A stretch of DNA of 64,000 nucleotides, taken from NCBI GenBank assembly GCA_001600615.1, contig BCKK01000004.1:1041316-1105315 (forward strand), in the 5' to 3' direction. Position 1 is the first letter of the stretch. Each line of letters starts with the position of its first letter. The notes below the pieces were generated by a model that saw nothing but the letters and a program-made list of their open reading frames with translations, made no database searches and was not told the DNA's origin. Below, piece after piece: positions 1 to 11,809 of the stretch. The DNA comes from Dioszegia crocea. Its lineage: Eukaryota; Basidiomycota; Tremellomycetes; Tremellales; Bulleribasidiaceae. The position numbers were made by a program, and so were the translations under genes.

Positions 1-368
1 ATCCACGACCGAAGTCACCGATGCGATTCTCAAGCTATTATAGTAAAAAGTTTGACTTCTTCCGGATGTCGAAGTCGAATGTATGGGGTATTTTTCTTGT
101 CGTCTCCATATCGTACGTGTGTGACCTTGAGACCTGATTCTGACGCTCCTGACCTTTGCCTTTGACGACGCCCCTGACATATCGACTTTTGACATCCTTT
201 GATCGCAAGGGGCATGTGTGGTGTCCTGGTACTGCCAGGCATCGCCCAAGTATGCGTCCGTCTCCGTCTCTTTGCACTCACACACTCAAGCTGCCCTCGA
301 CAAGATACACTTACGATCTTCCCCAACTTCCGTTACACTACTCACTCCTCCACCACTTTGCACCAACC
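1..368. other. Non-coding upstream region
   Basis: No gene is supported here. The open frames on both strands are short, begin inside other frames and have no splice logic. The last about 60 bases before the ATG at 369 are C/T-rich (cactcctccaccac), which resembles a leader or core promoter of the + strand gene that follows. Confidence 0.4.
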
Positions 369-821
369 ATGTCAATCACCACCTACGGAAAGTTTATCGA
401 GACCTCGACAAACGATGTTGTGAAGTCAAACGTCTTCATCGAAGCGACAGGTTTCAATCACACCGACTTTTACTTGCAAACAACTGTGACGAAGGGAGAC
501 GGCACAAAGACGAAGTTACAAACAGACCTCAGTGAGAAGAGCGGCGTCCTGGGCAGCAAGGGGCTCGCGAGGAGGATTACAGCCCACATGCAAGACAAAA
601 CACTGCCGCACGCCAACAGGGATGATTGGGGACAATACGATCCGCAATTTGGGGGTCCTGAGAACACCAAATATGAGTTTGTCGGCGGAGGGACACTAGA
701 GGAGTTCGAGAAGGCGGTGTCCGTTTGTGACAGATGCAAGGCCGATCTCGATGAAGCCACATCGTTCGCTACGGCATCCAAGCTCAACTTTGTGCGACAA
801 CTTTGCAAGAAAATCTCTTGA
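369..821 (+). CDS. Orphan protein, 150 aa, single exon
   Basis: This is an uninterrupted frame of 150 codons from ATG 369 to TGA 819-821. The start was chosen because it follows a C/T-rich leader (ccaaccATG) and upstream in-frame sequence reads as low-quality leader. The protein is hydrophilic and mixed-charge, with no signal peptide or membrane segment. A CxxC pair lies at residues 120-123 and a third Cys at 146. The central part contains repeated KGDGTKTK-like and GGPENTKYEF-like segments but no family I recognise. It is unusual here in having no intron, whereas most neighbours have many. It could be a lineage-restricted cytosolic protein. The frame, composition and leader support coding; the function is unknown. 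Confidence 0.65.
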   Translation: MSITTYGKFIETSTNDVVKSNVFIEATGFNHTDFYLQTTVTKGDGTKTKLQTDLSEKSGVLGSKGLARRITAHMQDKTLPHANRDDWGQYDPQFGGPENTKYEFVGGGTLEEFEKAVSVCDRCKADLDEATSFATASKLNFVRQLCKKIS

Positions 822-1308
822 TCTATATTGCGATGATATCTATCTCCCTTGTACACAGTCGTTCAGCATGTATACACCTTGTCCACACCTGTGTCGCCAT
901 ATGACAATGTGATTGGGTCCGCACTTGAGCCATGAGCATGAATGGCCATCAAGTCCGTCCTCATGCCCCCGAGTACTTGAGTGTATGAAGCCCGGTCGGG
1001 TGGATCTGGCGCTCGTATTCCAAGTACATCTCCATCTCGTCCAATCAGTGCCGGTGTCTGGGGGTCAAGGCCAAGCTAAGGGATCAGCTAATGGTGTGCT
1101 ACGGGTCGAAGGCAGCTGCTTGCCCAAACTCGGTTATGATGCTATTTCCACTCCTCCTTTATCCGATCAGATGTTTCATCACAACATCGCATCGTCGTTC
1201 CAGCACGTTGTGAGCACAATGTCGCATGGGTATCTACCCGCTTCACCCTGTGCCATGCAATTGATACATCCAAGACATCCCCAACAAAATTCTATGTATG
1301 CGCCCGCC
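822..1308. other. Intergenic, convergent side between orphan and VTC4
   Basis: The 487-base gap separates the 3' ends of two convergent genes. It contains an apparent 140-codon + strand frame (from 913), but its composition (His/Pro/Ser-rich, no family match, no leader) does not look coding. Nothing else was recognised. Confidence 0.4.
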
Positions 1309-4135
1309 CTACAGCTCCCTGACTCTCAACACTAGATTCACCAGCACACTGATGAACAGCGCAGCAGTAAGCAGCGTCGGTCCGTACTTGTCGTGATAAT
1401 CTATCGCCTCGCGTTTCCGAATCTTCAGGATACGGTAGGTGTACATTGCGCCGGCGTAGACAATGGCGGCAAGGGCGGTGATGGTGAAGCATCCGGCGGA
1501 GATCATGCCGATGGGATCGGAGGCAGGAATAAAGTTGAGAAGGGTGATGGATACGCCGCCGAGCAGGACAGCGAAGTGTGACCACTTGAGGAAGGTTCTT
1601 TCAGCCGCAAAGACAACCTGACATGTCAGCCGATACCAGTCACCTCGGACAACAGACATACCTTGGGCTCAATCCGAACAGGCATTGAGATCTTCTTCCC
1701 TTCGGGCGCCCGGAAGTGATTGACATACACAACCCTATTGGCCTCTTCGTCATCCTCTTCTTCCTCCTCTTCCCCATCGTCCTCACTATCCGAATTCGCA
1801 GCCGCCTTGATCCTCTTCTTCTGCTCATCATTCAATTTCTTCAAACTCGCCTCGTCCAATAATGTCCGATCGGCACTGGCGAGTGGATCGATCCTATTGG
1901 CGTATTTAGATTCTATCGCCTGTTGCTTGGCCTCGGAAGATTGCCCAGTCACCACTCCGACCCCACTCATCGTACCGCCTCCGACATCCTTGGCAGACTT
2001 TCGGTTATCCCCATTGGCCTTGCCTCCTGACGCAACGGCAGCGGCATGTGCCTCATCTCTCAATTTCTTCTCTCTGAACTCTCGCGCCGCCTTGGCCTCG
2101 GCCGCAGCTGCTGGGGGCAACCGTAGATGGACATCCTCATTTCGCGCTGCGTGCGTGAGGTACTCCTCATCGTCCTCGCCTTCGGATGTAGGCTCATGAT
2201 AGCTTGGCTGGGAGATACTGGGTGAGTCAGGCGCCGAGGTTTGGGCCGAAGCGGATGAATGAGTTCCAGAGGCCGTCGGTCGAGCGATCAGAACTCGAGA
2301 GCGCGTAGGGATAGGTTTCCGGATATCTTGTTCCATCTGCGGTAGCCTATGCAGGTTAGGTGGCGAATTCACATCTTAATTTGAAGACATACCAGAATGG
2401 AATCAAGTCAACACGCTCGGGTAGCAGCGTAGCGCATCCATGGATGAATTTCGAAAATTTCGGCAACGCCTCGACAAGGTGCGAGTTGATCAAATCCCGG
2501 ATCCACTGAGGTGGTTCCTCTCCAACCTTGGTAGCCAGCTTGACCTCCAATACACCATACGGGAAAAGATCCTTCTCGGGACCTGGGATGGACTCGAAAG
2601 GGTGATCGATACCCAAGTCTGTCCGACGCCAATTTCCGTTGGTTCGATCGTGTCCGTCAAAGTTGTCTTCGCGCACCATGGTGAGTTCCGTGTCGAGCGA
2701 TATTCGGACGCTAGCATTTCCAGGTAGCTGGAAGGCTGTCCTGTTGTAGTAGGTACGCATGACTGGAAGGATTAGCCGTCTGCCCATTCAAGGTGCCGGA
2801 GAGCTCAAGGGAGAACCTACCAGGCCGTAGCTTCCGCGTGATGATCGCATACTGTATCTCCGCAGCCAATTGCTTCATCCCCTCGACCTCCTTCGCGGAC
2901 TTCTTGCCCTTAGCGACCAACGTGTCAAACTCTTCATCCATCGTATACCGCCCCGTCAAGAAATCATTCATCTTGTCCTCCTTGATGGTGAAGCGCTCCT
3001 TGACTGACTTCTCACCCGTCCAATCTTCTCTGTGCGTCTTCCGCTCTACGAACACCTAAGATATCAGCCTAGCGCCCAGATAATCGATGCTCGACTTACT
3101 GTCTTTCCGGTGACATCCCCATACCATCTCATCCGGATAGCTTCGGCCCCTTCCGTCTTCTCCAAACGACCGAGGTACAGCTCCAGCTCCTCGTTATCAA
3201 AGTAGATGGAAGTGATAGCTGAATCGGAAGGGATCCACTCCTTGTTGGCGTCGAAGACGAGCACGGGCAGATGCCGCATAATGGCGAGTTTGAGAGGAAC
3301 AAGATTTTCATCGTGCACCTGACAGTCAGCTCTGTCGACTGTGACAAACTTACCCAGTATTTAGTAGTACTTCTGACGAAGGCATTCTGACTTCCTCCAG
3401 CACTTGCATCACCTTCAACTGGATGACCTCTCGTCCTGACCAAATCGAACAATTTTGACAGTTTAACAATGAGGTGATCGTAGTTGATTCGGTAGAAGGG
3501 GTGCTGTTCCAAATACTCTTTATTGAATCTTTGCTTCAATTGCCATCCGGTGATTTTCTGACTTGTCAGCCATGCGCCAAAATCCCTCAACTCACATCGT
3601 GCTTCTTGACAATCTTTTGGAAACCGGTAAAGTTCAACTTGGTAAACAGAGCCAAGTCATGTACGTCCGCCACCAACACCGCGACCTCATCCTCAAACAG
3701 CTTGAACCGCTCTTCAGCATCCGTATCGCTAATGGTGCTCCCTTCTTCATCGTCATCATCATCATCGTCCGATCCTCCATCATCATCCCTGTGACTCCTG
3801 ACATCCCGCTCTTGATCGCCCGCCTCCCTTTCTTCCTCCTCTTCCTCATCCTGAAGCTTCACAAACGCGTGCACTTCCCGCTCCAACGCCTCGATCTTGC
3901 TCATCGACTCGGCCGCTTTGTCGGCTTGGAACGTCTCGCATTTCGTCAACTCGTCCCGTAGCGATTTCAGAAACTCGGCTTCGGCAGTGTCGTTCCATGG
4001 AAGATTCGCTTTGATTTGCTTCTTCAATTGACTGTAGGCAATGTAGTGCTCGGCCCATTCAGAATACAGCGTGTCCTGGCTATCAGCTTGGGAGATTGGG
4101 GACTGACGTACCTTTATTCTGCGTCCGAACTTCAT
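1309..4135 (-). CDS. VTC4: Vacuolar transporter chaperone subunit 4 (polyphosphate polymerase)
   Basis: Catalytic subunit of the VTC complex, which makes polyphosphate from ATP and feeds it into the vacuole. Exons in order: 4112-4135, 3596-4075, 3354-3557, 3100-3318, 2821-3055, 2393-2762, 1662-2346, 1309-1617; 841 aa. Residues 1 to about 168 are an SPX domain (starts MKFGRRIK) with an acidic insertion. The tunnel-shaped polymerase domain follows, with [19 protein letters not shown] at about 313-331, then [13 protein letters not shown] and VLEVKL. The C-terminus has three hydrophobic segments (about 745-841), the usual VTC membrane anchor. [14 protein letters not shown] and the intact basic/acidic tunnel residues favour VTC4 over the non-catalytic VTC2/3. 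A Ser/Glu/Asp-rich linker of about 200 residues makes it longer than yeast Vtc4 (721 aa). A CACGTG box lies upstream. Confidence 0.95.
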
Positions 4136-4820
4136 TTTGAAAAACGTCTACTATGATGTATAGACAAGAAGCACAGCTAGACAGAATAAGCAAGGGTCTT
4201 AAAGATCTGTATGGGAGATAAGAAAGTTGGGGAGGTGGTGAAAGGTGGTAACAGGGCAGACGACCTACCAAACGAAATGCACGTGCGGGAAATATAAACT
4301 CTGGACCTGATGGAACAGGGAGACCGAGTGTGGCGAAAGGGAGAGTGGCAGTCCGCGGAAATCCGAGACAAGGCTTAAAGGTAAGCTGATGGACTGATTG
4401 GCGGGGGCGGAACGTGCTTGATGGGATGGACAGTAAAGGAGGTGGCAAAAGTCGAGCAATTTCAATGGGTGAAAATCGAGTGCTATATGAGAAGAAGCGG
4501 AAGACGAGCGAGTGGTATATCACGAGCAGACCAAACGAGCGGGAGGAGCGTGGAGAGGCAAGCTGGGAAGAGAAGGAGATCATATTGGCCAAGAAGAAGA
4601 AACGTGCGTCAGAATGGATTTCAGGCACGAACCGATGCCGAGAGAGGCAGATTGGGTGGCGAAGTATTGAGCCGCTTTTCTGCCGATTGGCACTTGGTAC
4701 TTGCATCAGGAGCTGTTCTTGGTGTGGTGTAGCCTTGGGTGTAGCGCCAGATGAAAGTAGCCATGCATGATTGATAGCTTCATTATGTGTCGTGAGTCCG
4801 TATGACCCCTAGCGGGCTTA
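4136..4820. other. Intergenic region, VTC4 promoter / MATE 3' end
   Basis: This is the 685-base upstream region of VTC4 and the downstream region of the MATE gene, both on the minus strand. It carries a CACGTG hexamer at 4280-4285, given separately. Open frames crossing it are hydrophobic or Arg/Ser-rich and have no splice or family support. Confidence 0.5.
4280..4285. promoter_or_regulatory. CACGTG E-box upstream of VTC4 (candidate Pho4-type site)
   Basis: A perfect palindromic CACGTG lies 145 bases upstream of the VTC4 start codon. In yeasts, VTC genes belong to the phosphate-starvation regulon, and the bHLH factor Pho4 binds CACGTG. The hexamer is seen directly; its role is inferred from the neighbouring gene. 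Confidence 0.45.
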
Positions 4821-7766
4821 TCAAACAGCTATGTAATTCGTCCCATACTCCGCCGTGATCTCCTCTTCCTGACCATCCAACAATCTCTCTCTTTCCCCCT
4901 CTCCACCCCCCCGAACACGCACCCTTTCCCTCTCCGACTCTTCAGGCTCTCGAACATTTTCTTCCCACTTCCCATCCTCTCCCATTTGACCCTGAACCGG
5001 CAATCCCAAACGCTCCCTGACCCTTTCCACCGCCCGGCCCCAATTAGTCCTCCAGACCAAGACAAAGCTCGCAATGCTCGCATACCCCAATGCCACACTG
5101 AGTCCGATCCAAATCCCAATCAAGCCCAAACTCAGCTTGGGCTCAAAAGTCAACCATAGACCTAAGGGGAGGCCAATGACGTAGTATGCAGTGAGGTTGA
5201 TTAGGGCGCCAGTGGTGTGTAGGCCCAGGGCACGAAGAACCGAGCCGGCAGTGGCTGCTACACCGTCGGCGATTTGGAAGAGCGCAATGTAGGGCATGAT
5301 GCCTGCTACGATTTTGACGACTGTTGGATCGTTGTTGAATAGGTATCCCCAATTATGGCGGAAGACCAGACATATGAGACTGGATGATCAGCCACGGCTG
5401 GGGTCGAGACTTACCTGTTGATACTTGCAAAGAAGATGGACAGGAAGAGACAAGCTCGACTAGCCCATTTGGCTTCCCAGCCACGACCGGCTCCGAGGAG
5501 GTTTCCGATCCGGACTGCAGAGGCTATTCCGAGCGCAGCGGGGACTTGAAAGAATGTCGATGTGGTGGATAAGAGCACAGACTGAGCCGCCAGATTGACA
5601 GGTCCAAGCAGAGACGCAGCGAGCGCACATGCTTCCCAAGCCCACCATTCGGATGATACCTTATCTCAGCGGTATTCCGGAGGTCGAGGACTCACCATGA
5701 TGGTCCCCGCTAGACCCAACGAGGTGACCGTGCCCAATTTTGAAAACATGTGGTTGAGTTGCATAGGGTGCATAGCCTCTTTAGGACCATAGTAGATTGC
5801 CCAGATGAGAAGGAGGATGAACTGAGATCAGCCATGTCGAAGATCTGGACCTACGTTCAAAGTATAGCTCATCGCTGTGGCGATGGCACCGCCTGCGAAT
5901 CCAATTCGGATAGCATCAGGACCCCATACCTTCTCGTCAGTAAATCCGGGAGTGGGACTCACCAGAAGATAGTTAAACAAGACATTCAGCGGAGAAACAA
6001 TGAAAAGGACGTAAGTTGGTATCTGCATTAATCCCTGGGCTTGAAGATATCTATCATTTAGCCGTGTCTTGGTAATTACTCACTTCTTCACGACAATAGT
6101 CCCGCCGTATCCTGGAATCCCGAATGACATGCATCGAAGATAGGTCGATGCGAGCTGAGCGACCCGAGCTTCTTGTCCGGCCGAAAGTAGGATACGCTCG
6201 ATATTCCACCAGAGGACATACATCGGTATCGTCGAAAAGGCCATGACGACCGCCCTGACTTTCAGCTTTGATATCGAATTATGACTCACATTCGCTGTGT
6301 CCAGAGACCCACACGGCTGGGATCGGTAGAAGCCCAAGCAGCGGGAAGTAGTGTGTCCACTGGATGATCAGCGCTGTCTGGGATAATGGGTTGTGCTGAC
6401 GTACTGGCCGTAGCTAGACCTTGAAGGATGGAGAATGATGACACAGAGGCAGTCATTGATGCTAATCTGACAATCAGCGCCATTTGAACCTGGACTTACG
6501 AAGACGCTGCCAATTCTGTCGTTCCTTGATGTCCTATAGAAATGACTGAAGCAAGTACCAGACTCCACTCTGCAAACTGAGTGAAGAAGACCGGTATAGT
6601 ACTTCTGAGTACTATTCCCACCTCCGCCTAAGAAACCATCAGCCGTCTGCTCTTCGCCTCTGACCTTGACAAAGGACTCACCCTCAAAGCCTCTGACCAT
6701 TCCCTAATTTCCAACCCATCCTTATCAAGCGGTACTTCCAGATCCTCCGCCAAAAGCTCTTCAGCCGGATCAAGATCCATCATCCCCAATGCACCTACTC
6801 CACCTCCACCGCTGGCAAGATTTCCAGGCATCATCCCGTTCCCTCCCTTCATCCCTAGCATCCCGCCCGTGCCTGCCATACCCCTCGCCACATCCCCACC
6901 TTCATCACCAGAAGAATCACCCGTATACCTCGTAGTGGCTATTGAACCCCGACGACCTCTGCCTCCTGCCCCTCGACCCCTCCCATGCCCATGTGCCGAA
7001 GACGGTGACGAAGACCGAGAGACTGAGAGTGGCCTTGAATCCGTTGCTCTCCCCCTCACTCCCTGTTCATCTTCCATATCAAAGTAGTCCCCTTCGTCAG
7101 GCGTAGCATTGGTGTCTGACGGCTCATTGTCGTCTCTCGCCTTGGCCATACTCATACGATTCCGCCTGGGCGGGGTTCGCGCTGTCGATCTTGACCGAGA
7201 ATTTCCTGTCCGAACTGACGTATCGTTACTCCCTCTCCTGACGGGCGTAAGACCGACCGGATCAGAAACACCACCATAGTTACGCCGGTTCGTACTCGTG
7301 CTCGCAGCCCGACTACCCCTGCTTGCTCTACTATCCCGTCTTGAAACATTCCCTCTAAGCCCATCTCCATCTTCATCGGAATCATCAAGTAGCAGGGCAC
7401 CTTCATTGTATGACGCCTCGCGGATGGTGCCTATCCGAGGTCGAGCAGAGGGATGGTGGGATTCAGACTGTCGGTGGGTGTGATGGGCGGGGGTATCGGT
7501 GCTTAAAGGCTGAGCTTGGGGAAGGGGGAGATCGGGAGAGAGGACGGTCGGTGTGAAGGGAGTGAGAGAGGGGCCGAAGTGAGGACTCCGAGCTGATGAT
7601 TGGGATGTCCGACGGGGATGGGGATGAGCTCGAGCATTCTGAATTAGATTTTCGAGATTGGATTGAGTAGCTGGTCTGTCAGTTTAGGTGGCGGATGGGG
7701 GAACTCACCGTATGGAGATGTAGAGAGGGAGGAAGCTAATGATGTAGAGTGTGGGAAATTAGACAT
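4821..7766 (-). CDS. MATE family multidrug/toxin extrusion transporter
   Basis: Predicted cation-coupled exporter of organic compounds at the plasma or vacuolar membrane. Eleven exons: 7709-7766, 6682-7670, 6500-6627, 6405-6466, 6290-6359, 6084-6254, 5963-6050, 5855-5929, 5696-5821, 5415-5659, 4821-5379; 856 aa. A hydrophilic, Ser/Arg-rich N-terminal region of about 345 residues contains NLENLIQNARAHP and TIREASYNEGALLLDDSD, seen in related fungal MATE proteins. The two MatE repeats follow, with landmarks PVFFTQFAEWSL, LLPAAWASTDPSRVGLWTQ, KKYLQAQGLMQ, SEWWAWE, RIGNLLGAG and RALGLHTTGALINL. The C-terminal tail is charged. One 33-nt intron (5930-5962) is a multiple of three and lacks stops, so a naive frame reads through it. 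Substrate cannot be told. Confidence 0.93.
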
Positions 7767-8501
7767 TGTGCCTGATTGTGAAGGTTGAGGCTTGGTGCAG
7801 TACCGGTAAGTTGTGCAGCAGGGGAGATGGCAGAATTTGGCGGTCTGAGTGGCAGTGCGATGACGAGTGACTGAAGGCAGAGGCCAAATTTTTATTAGGG
7901 CGTTTCAGAGATCGGGGTCCCCGCAGGCCCCACAGCTGTCCAGTGCAGAGACCGTCAAGCCATGTCCGCTGTCAAGCCATCTTGGAGCGCATCGCTTGCT
8001 CGTAAGTTGGGCAGAGCAGCAGTGATGACCGCACAACTGACGCATAATATCGTCTACAAATTTTGAGGCAGGACGACAAGCAGGTCACTTACAGCCAGAG
8101 GTCTCACGATCCCTCGACGCCCGTGTTGTTGTATGGCGCGGCGCGTCACGTCGACTGCACCACAAGCACCATCAACTTTATCCTTCTCAGGGCATCAGCT
8201 GAGCGCAGAGTATGGCAAGGTGGACGAGAGACAGAAACATCGCTTCATCATAACTTCAGCGTGGCCGTAAGGTTCAAGACGCGCTAAACAGCTGGCAAGC
8301 CTCCAGCCCAAGAATTAGTCTAGCAAATGCATAAAAGCAGAAGTACTAGTAATTACCGACCCAACTCCCCTGGCCGCCCCCCTATCCCCCAACATCTCCG
8401 CGGCGCATTCCCAAAATACAACGGTCGGCATGAGGAGGAAAATCGAAAGAATGTCCGAAAAGTAGTCGAAGAAGATCACATGTGATGAAGTGAGGGGATG
8501 T
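7767..8501. other. Intergenic region upstream of MATE gene
   Basis: The 735 bases lie between two minus-strand genes and should hold the MATE promoter. A 10-base segment, gtcaagccat, occurs twice about 22 bases apart near 7950. A 74-codon + strand frame at 8063 looks non-coding. Nothing else was recognised. Confidence 0.4.
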
Positions 8502-9341
8502 TTACTTCTGGTTCTTCTAAGAGGGCGTTAGTAGGGATTCTCATACTGTAGGTGAGGTAATCATACCGGGTTCTCAGGGCTGTATCGTTAGCTATAGGTC
8601 CAACTAACGGAGATTGGATGAGGCAAAACTCACGCAGTAGCCCACATCTGCGCGACCGTCTTGAAGTTCTCCTTGTGGACAGCCTTCTTGCCTGACTTCT
8701 CCTGGTCCGCCTTGATCTTGGCGAGCGTGACCTTCATGTAGTCGTTGCTGAAGGGTTAGCAGTGTCGTGAGGAATGTGCACAGGAGGACGTAAGGGCGGG
8801 GAAGGCGCGAGTTTCCAAAGACGAAAAGAGAGGTAGGAAGCATCTGAAACGATAGGAAGGACCAAAAGGCGTACAGCAGATAGGAAGAGAGAGCGAGAAG
8901 ATGATGGGAGATAAGGGAAAGGATGAAAAGAGGACAAGCCGGAGGAAGGGAAAGTCGATTCACTAAGCGGAAGTCTTCTTCCCACCGGTTTTACCACCAG
9001 CAGCCTTCTTGGGCGCGGCACCGTCGGCTGTAGGGTCAGCTTGTGTCAAGGGTAAAAGGTGACTGTAGTTGACAAGGGTTGACGCGACATCAATTATGCT
9101 GACACCCGTCGCGTCGGTGGGGAGGGGGAAGGAAGTGACAAGGTTGGATGACAAGACTTACTCTTCTTGGCTGTATATGTACAGTATGCAGAGAGAAGCA
9201 GGAAGGAGGAGGAAATGCAGTCAGCTGGTGTTCATATTTGGGAGGTTGGAAGAGTGATGGGTGTGTGAAGGGGGGAAAGAAGGGGGAGGGAGGAAGGGAG
9301 GGATGCAGTGGTGAGAAGGATATAATGGACTTACGAGGCAT
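8502..9341 (-). CDS. Small basic HMG/YABBY-like protein, 73 aa, six exons
   Basis: Exons in order: 9335-9341, 9162-9170, 8964-9027, 8634-8747, 8567-8579, 8502-8516 (7, 9, 64, 114, 13 and 15 nt), giving 73 aa. The start MPPKK and a Lys/Gly/Ala-rich N-terminus resemble small chromatin or ribosomal proteins. Then SAYNDYMKVTLAKIKA and HKENFKTVAQMW follow the pattern of the YABBY/HMG-like helical region of short fungal proteins (SAYN.F..., SHKE.F..VA..W), ending APENPKNQK. Every splice site is GT-AG and the frame closes only when all six exons are joined, with the SAYN motif recreated across a junction. Three introns are long for this genome (164, 134 and 216 nt). A nuclear, DNA-associated role is inferred. 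The exact family name is less certain than the structure. Confidence 0.82.
9081..9115. repeat. 8-bp inverted repeat (possible hairpin) inside an intron
   Basis: GACGCGAC at 9081-9088 and its exact complement GTCGCGTC at 9108-9115 are separated by 19 bases. They lie in the second intron of the small HMG-like gene. A stem of eight GC-rich pairs could form in RNA or DNA. The arm sequence also resembles the GTTGACGCG motif found upstream of SMC6. Confidence 0.5.
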
Positions 9342-10086
9342 GTTGGTTTGATGTAGTGTGTTGGTAGGTGAAAGTTGAGGTATGAAAGTTGGGATATGAG
9401 AATGAAGTATGAAGTAGGAAGGGAAGAAGGGAATTGGATAAAGGGGGCCGTCTTATAAGAGGCGCGGGTGGAGAGCTCTTCTGATGCCTCCACCGGTCAA
9501 AGACGGAAGTATAGTCAAAGAACCCCTCCCACCGGTGCAGGCGGCCCAAGGTAAACAAACCACTCCGGGATTACTTCTTGCGGTAACACAATCCATTTCC
9601 AGCCTTAATTATCCGGAATAACGGCTTCGGGGCTTATCCGGTGCGGATTCCGACTCTCAGTCACCCTAGTTCATGGGAGGGGTGTTTGTTTACACTCTCT
9701 CAGCCAATCACAGCCCAAGCCTGGAACCCAAAGGCCCCGACGCGACCGAGTTTTGTATACACGTGTAGCTCAAAACGCGCTCTGCTTTGGTGCTCTATGA
9801 ACTTCCGAGGCTTCTTCCGAGTTCTTTGCTGACATCCGGCTTGTTGATGCCTTTGGCAATGGGCACAACAACGCGTCGACGTCGGAGAGTTACTACAAGA
9901 GACAGTGAAGGTGGCTTGTTGGTCAACTGCCTCGGCTAGCCTCACTCCTCTTTCTGGCGGCGACTGCCTTTCGGATACCGCGCCACAATTCAGCCTTGCT
10001 GGATAAGATTGCTCGCCCATCCTCATCCGCCAGCTGTCCCATTCAACCCCGACACCATAGACATATACGAGCGCCGATGCATACCT
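9342..10086. other. Intergenic region upstream of the small HMG-like gene
   Basis: The 745 bases separate the HMG-like gene start from the bystin stop, both minus strand. The region has CCCCT (stress-element-like) near 9526 and two copies of TTATCCGG near 9608 and 9633. No coding frame is convincing. Confidence 0.4.
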
Positions 10087-11809
10087 CTACTTCATGACCA
10101 CATCCAACTCATCCTCTGGCCTAATCGCACCCCTCTCCACCGAACTAACAATCTCCCTCCTAATCTCAGCACTAATAGGCGGGTGCGGTCGAACACGTAT
10201 AACATCCAACAGCGCGTCTTTCTGATCTGGCGTCAGGTCGGATCCATACCTGATCATCAGCCAAACCTCTCCAATATTTCAGAGACAACCCAACTTACCG
10301 CTGAACAAACACCAAGAGACTCTGATGCCACAATACCGGTAATTTGTCTTCACCCGATTTACTGCGTGGGGAATTTGCCAGGCGGATAAAGTGGAACACT
10401 AGTGCGTCGACGACTTTGTAAGGAAGGGCGTATTTCTTATCGAGAAGAATACGGATAAAGAGTGAGTTTGGACCTGGCGTTAGTTCACGTTATACGAGGT
10501 ACGTACCAGTGTAGTCCATCTGGGCCAGACGGAGCAGGGCGGCAGCGGAGTGTAAGACGGGAACCGACACTTTGGACAGAACAGACGCAACGATTGCAGC
10601 TTCCTTCAAAGAGCATCCAGTCTGTCCGTTAGCCACGCACATAACTCTGCAATCCTATAACTCACCTCGCACAGAGGGAACAACAATCCCTTGAAGAACG
10701 CCGCAGGTTTATATAAACCCTTCTTCAACGCCTCATACAGGTGCACATTCAACTTCCCGTTATTCATCCTCATATCCTCCCTTACTTTATCCAGTAAAAC
10801 ACCCTCGAGGAACACGCGAGCCTCGGTGGGCTTTAAATTCGATACAAAGATCTTGGTACATGCGAATGTCCCATGCGGTGTCCATTTGGCAGGTTCGGTC
10901 AGAGCGAGCAGTTGTGCCCAGTGGGGTAGGGAAGGGAGGATTTTGAGTGCTTTGGGTAGGGGACCGGATTTGTATCGGGAGAGAAGATAGCCGACCCTTG
11001 GGGATGAGTTACAGTCTCGCTTGGCATGCAAGATTCTCACTCACTTGGTGTACACTTCAACCACCTTGGGGTTTAGACCTTTCCTCGGATCAGGCGGTCC
11101 GTCATCTATCCATCAGCCCAGATCCCAATCTGTCGTCAAGAAGCACTCACCACCCTCATCATCGTCTATACCCTGCGTAACAGCCCCACCCTCCATTTTA
11201 CTAAAGATCAAATCTGCCAATGTCCTATTCCCAGTATCTCCAGCTTCCGTCTGACCATTTAGCGCATCTAGCGTCGCATGGTCCTCTGGGTCAATATCCT
11301 AATTTCATTAGCCCAGCCCGTCCCCACAACCTGGAACAACATACAAGCTCCGCATACTCTTCTCCACCCGACATGGACCCATCCTCAAACTCTTCCTCGT
11401 CATCCGACATATTTGGCGCATCAGCTCGGGGTCGGAAAGACCTGCAATCTTCAGCTCTGACCTCTGCTGGACAGAAGAGACTTACGACTCCCCCTCATCT
11501 TCATCATCCCACTCATCACCGCCATCCTTCCCTATTTCACGCGCAATCTCATCTTGCTGCTCCCTAGCCAGATCCAAAATCCGCTTACTCGTCCGAGCAT
11601 CTTCCGATTTCTACCAGTATCAGCAAACATCTCGCCATCCAACATTGACCACTATAGCTCACCTCGAACCCTTCCTCGCCTTCCTCTGATCGTGCCTTTG
11701 TCCGTGCCGACTTGCTCACTCGCCCGAACCGCCGCAGGGAATCATCCGCCTCAAGCTCAACATGCAAAGGGTCGTGTCGGGGTTTTTGCGGTTTGGGCAC
11801 TCGGGGCAT
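10087..11809 (-). CDS. ENP1: Bystin, 40S ribosome biogenesis factor
   Basis: Nuclear/nucleolar protein needed for 20S pre-rRNA processing and export of the small ribosomal subunit. Nine exons: 11663-11809, 11486-11610, 11345-11441, 11151-11298, 11045-11105, 10666-10996, 10507-10621, 10299-10473, 10087-10249; 453 aa, close to the usual size. The start [18 protein letters not shown] was preferred because bystins begin with this basic RHDPL segment. The middle is acidic. The conserved core includes [73 protein letters not shown] and [17 protein letters not shown]. It is divergently arranged with the Smr gene (374-base shared upstream region). Identification rests on the long unmistakable core. 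Confidence 0.96.

Noticed and set aside
913..1335. 140-codon + strand frame between the orphan gene and VTC4
   Set aside because: It overlaps the VTC4 3' end, has a His/Pro/Ser-rich composition, no leader or splice support and no recognisable family.
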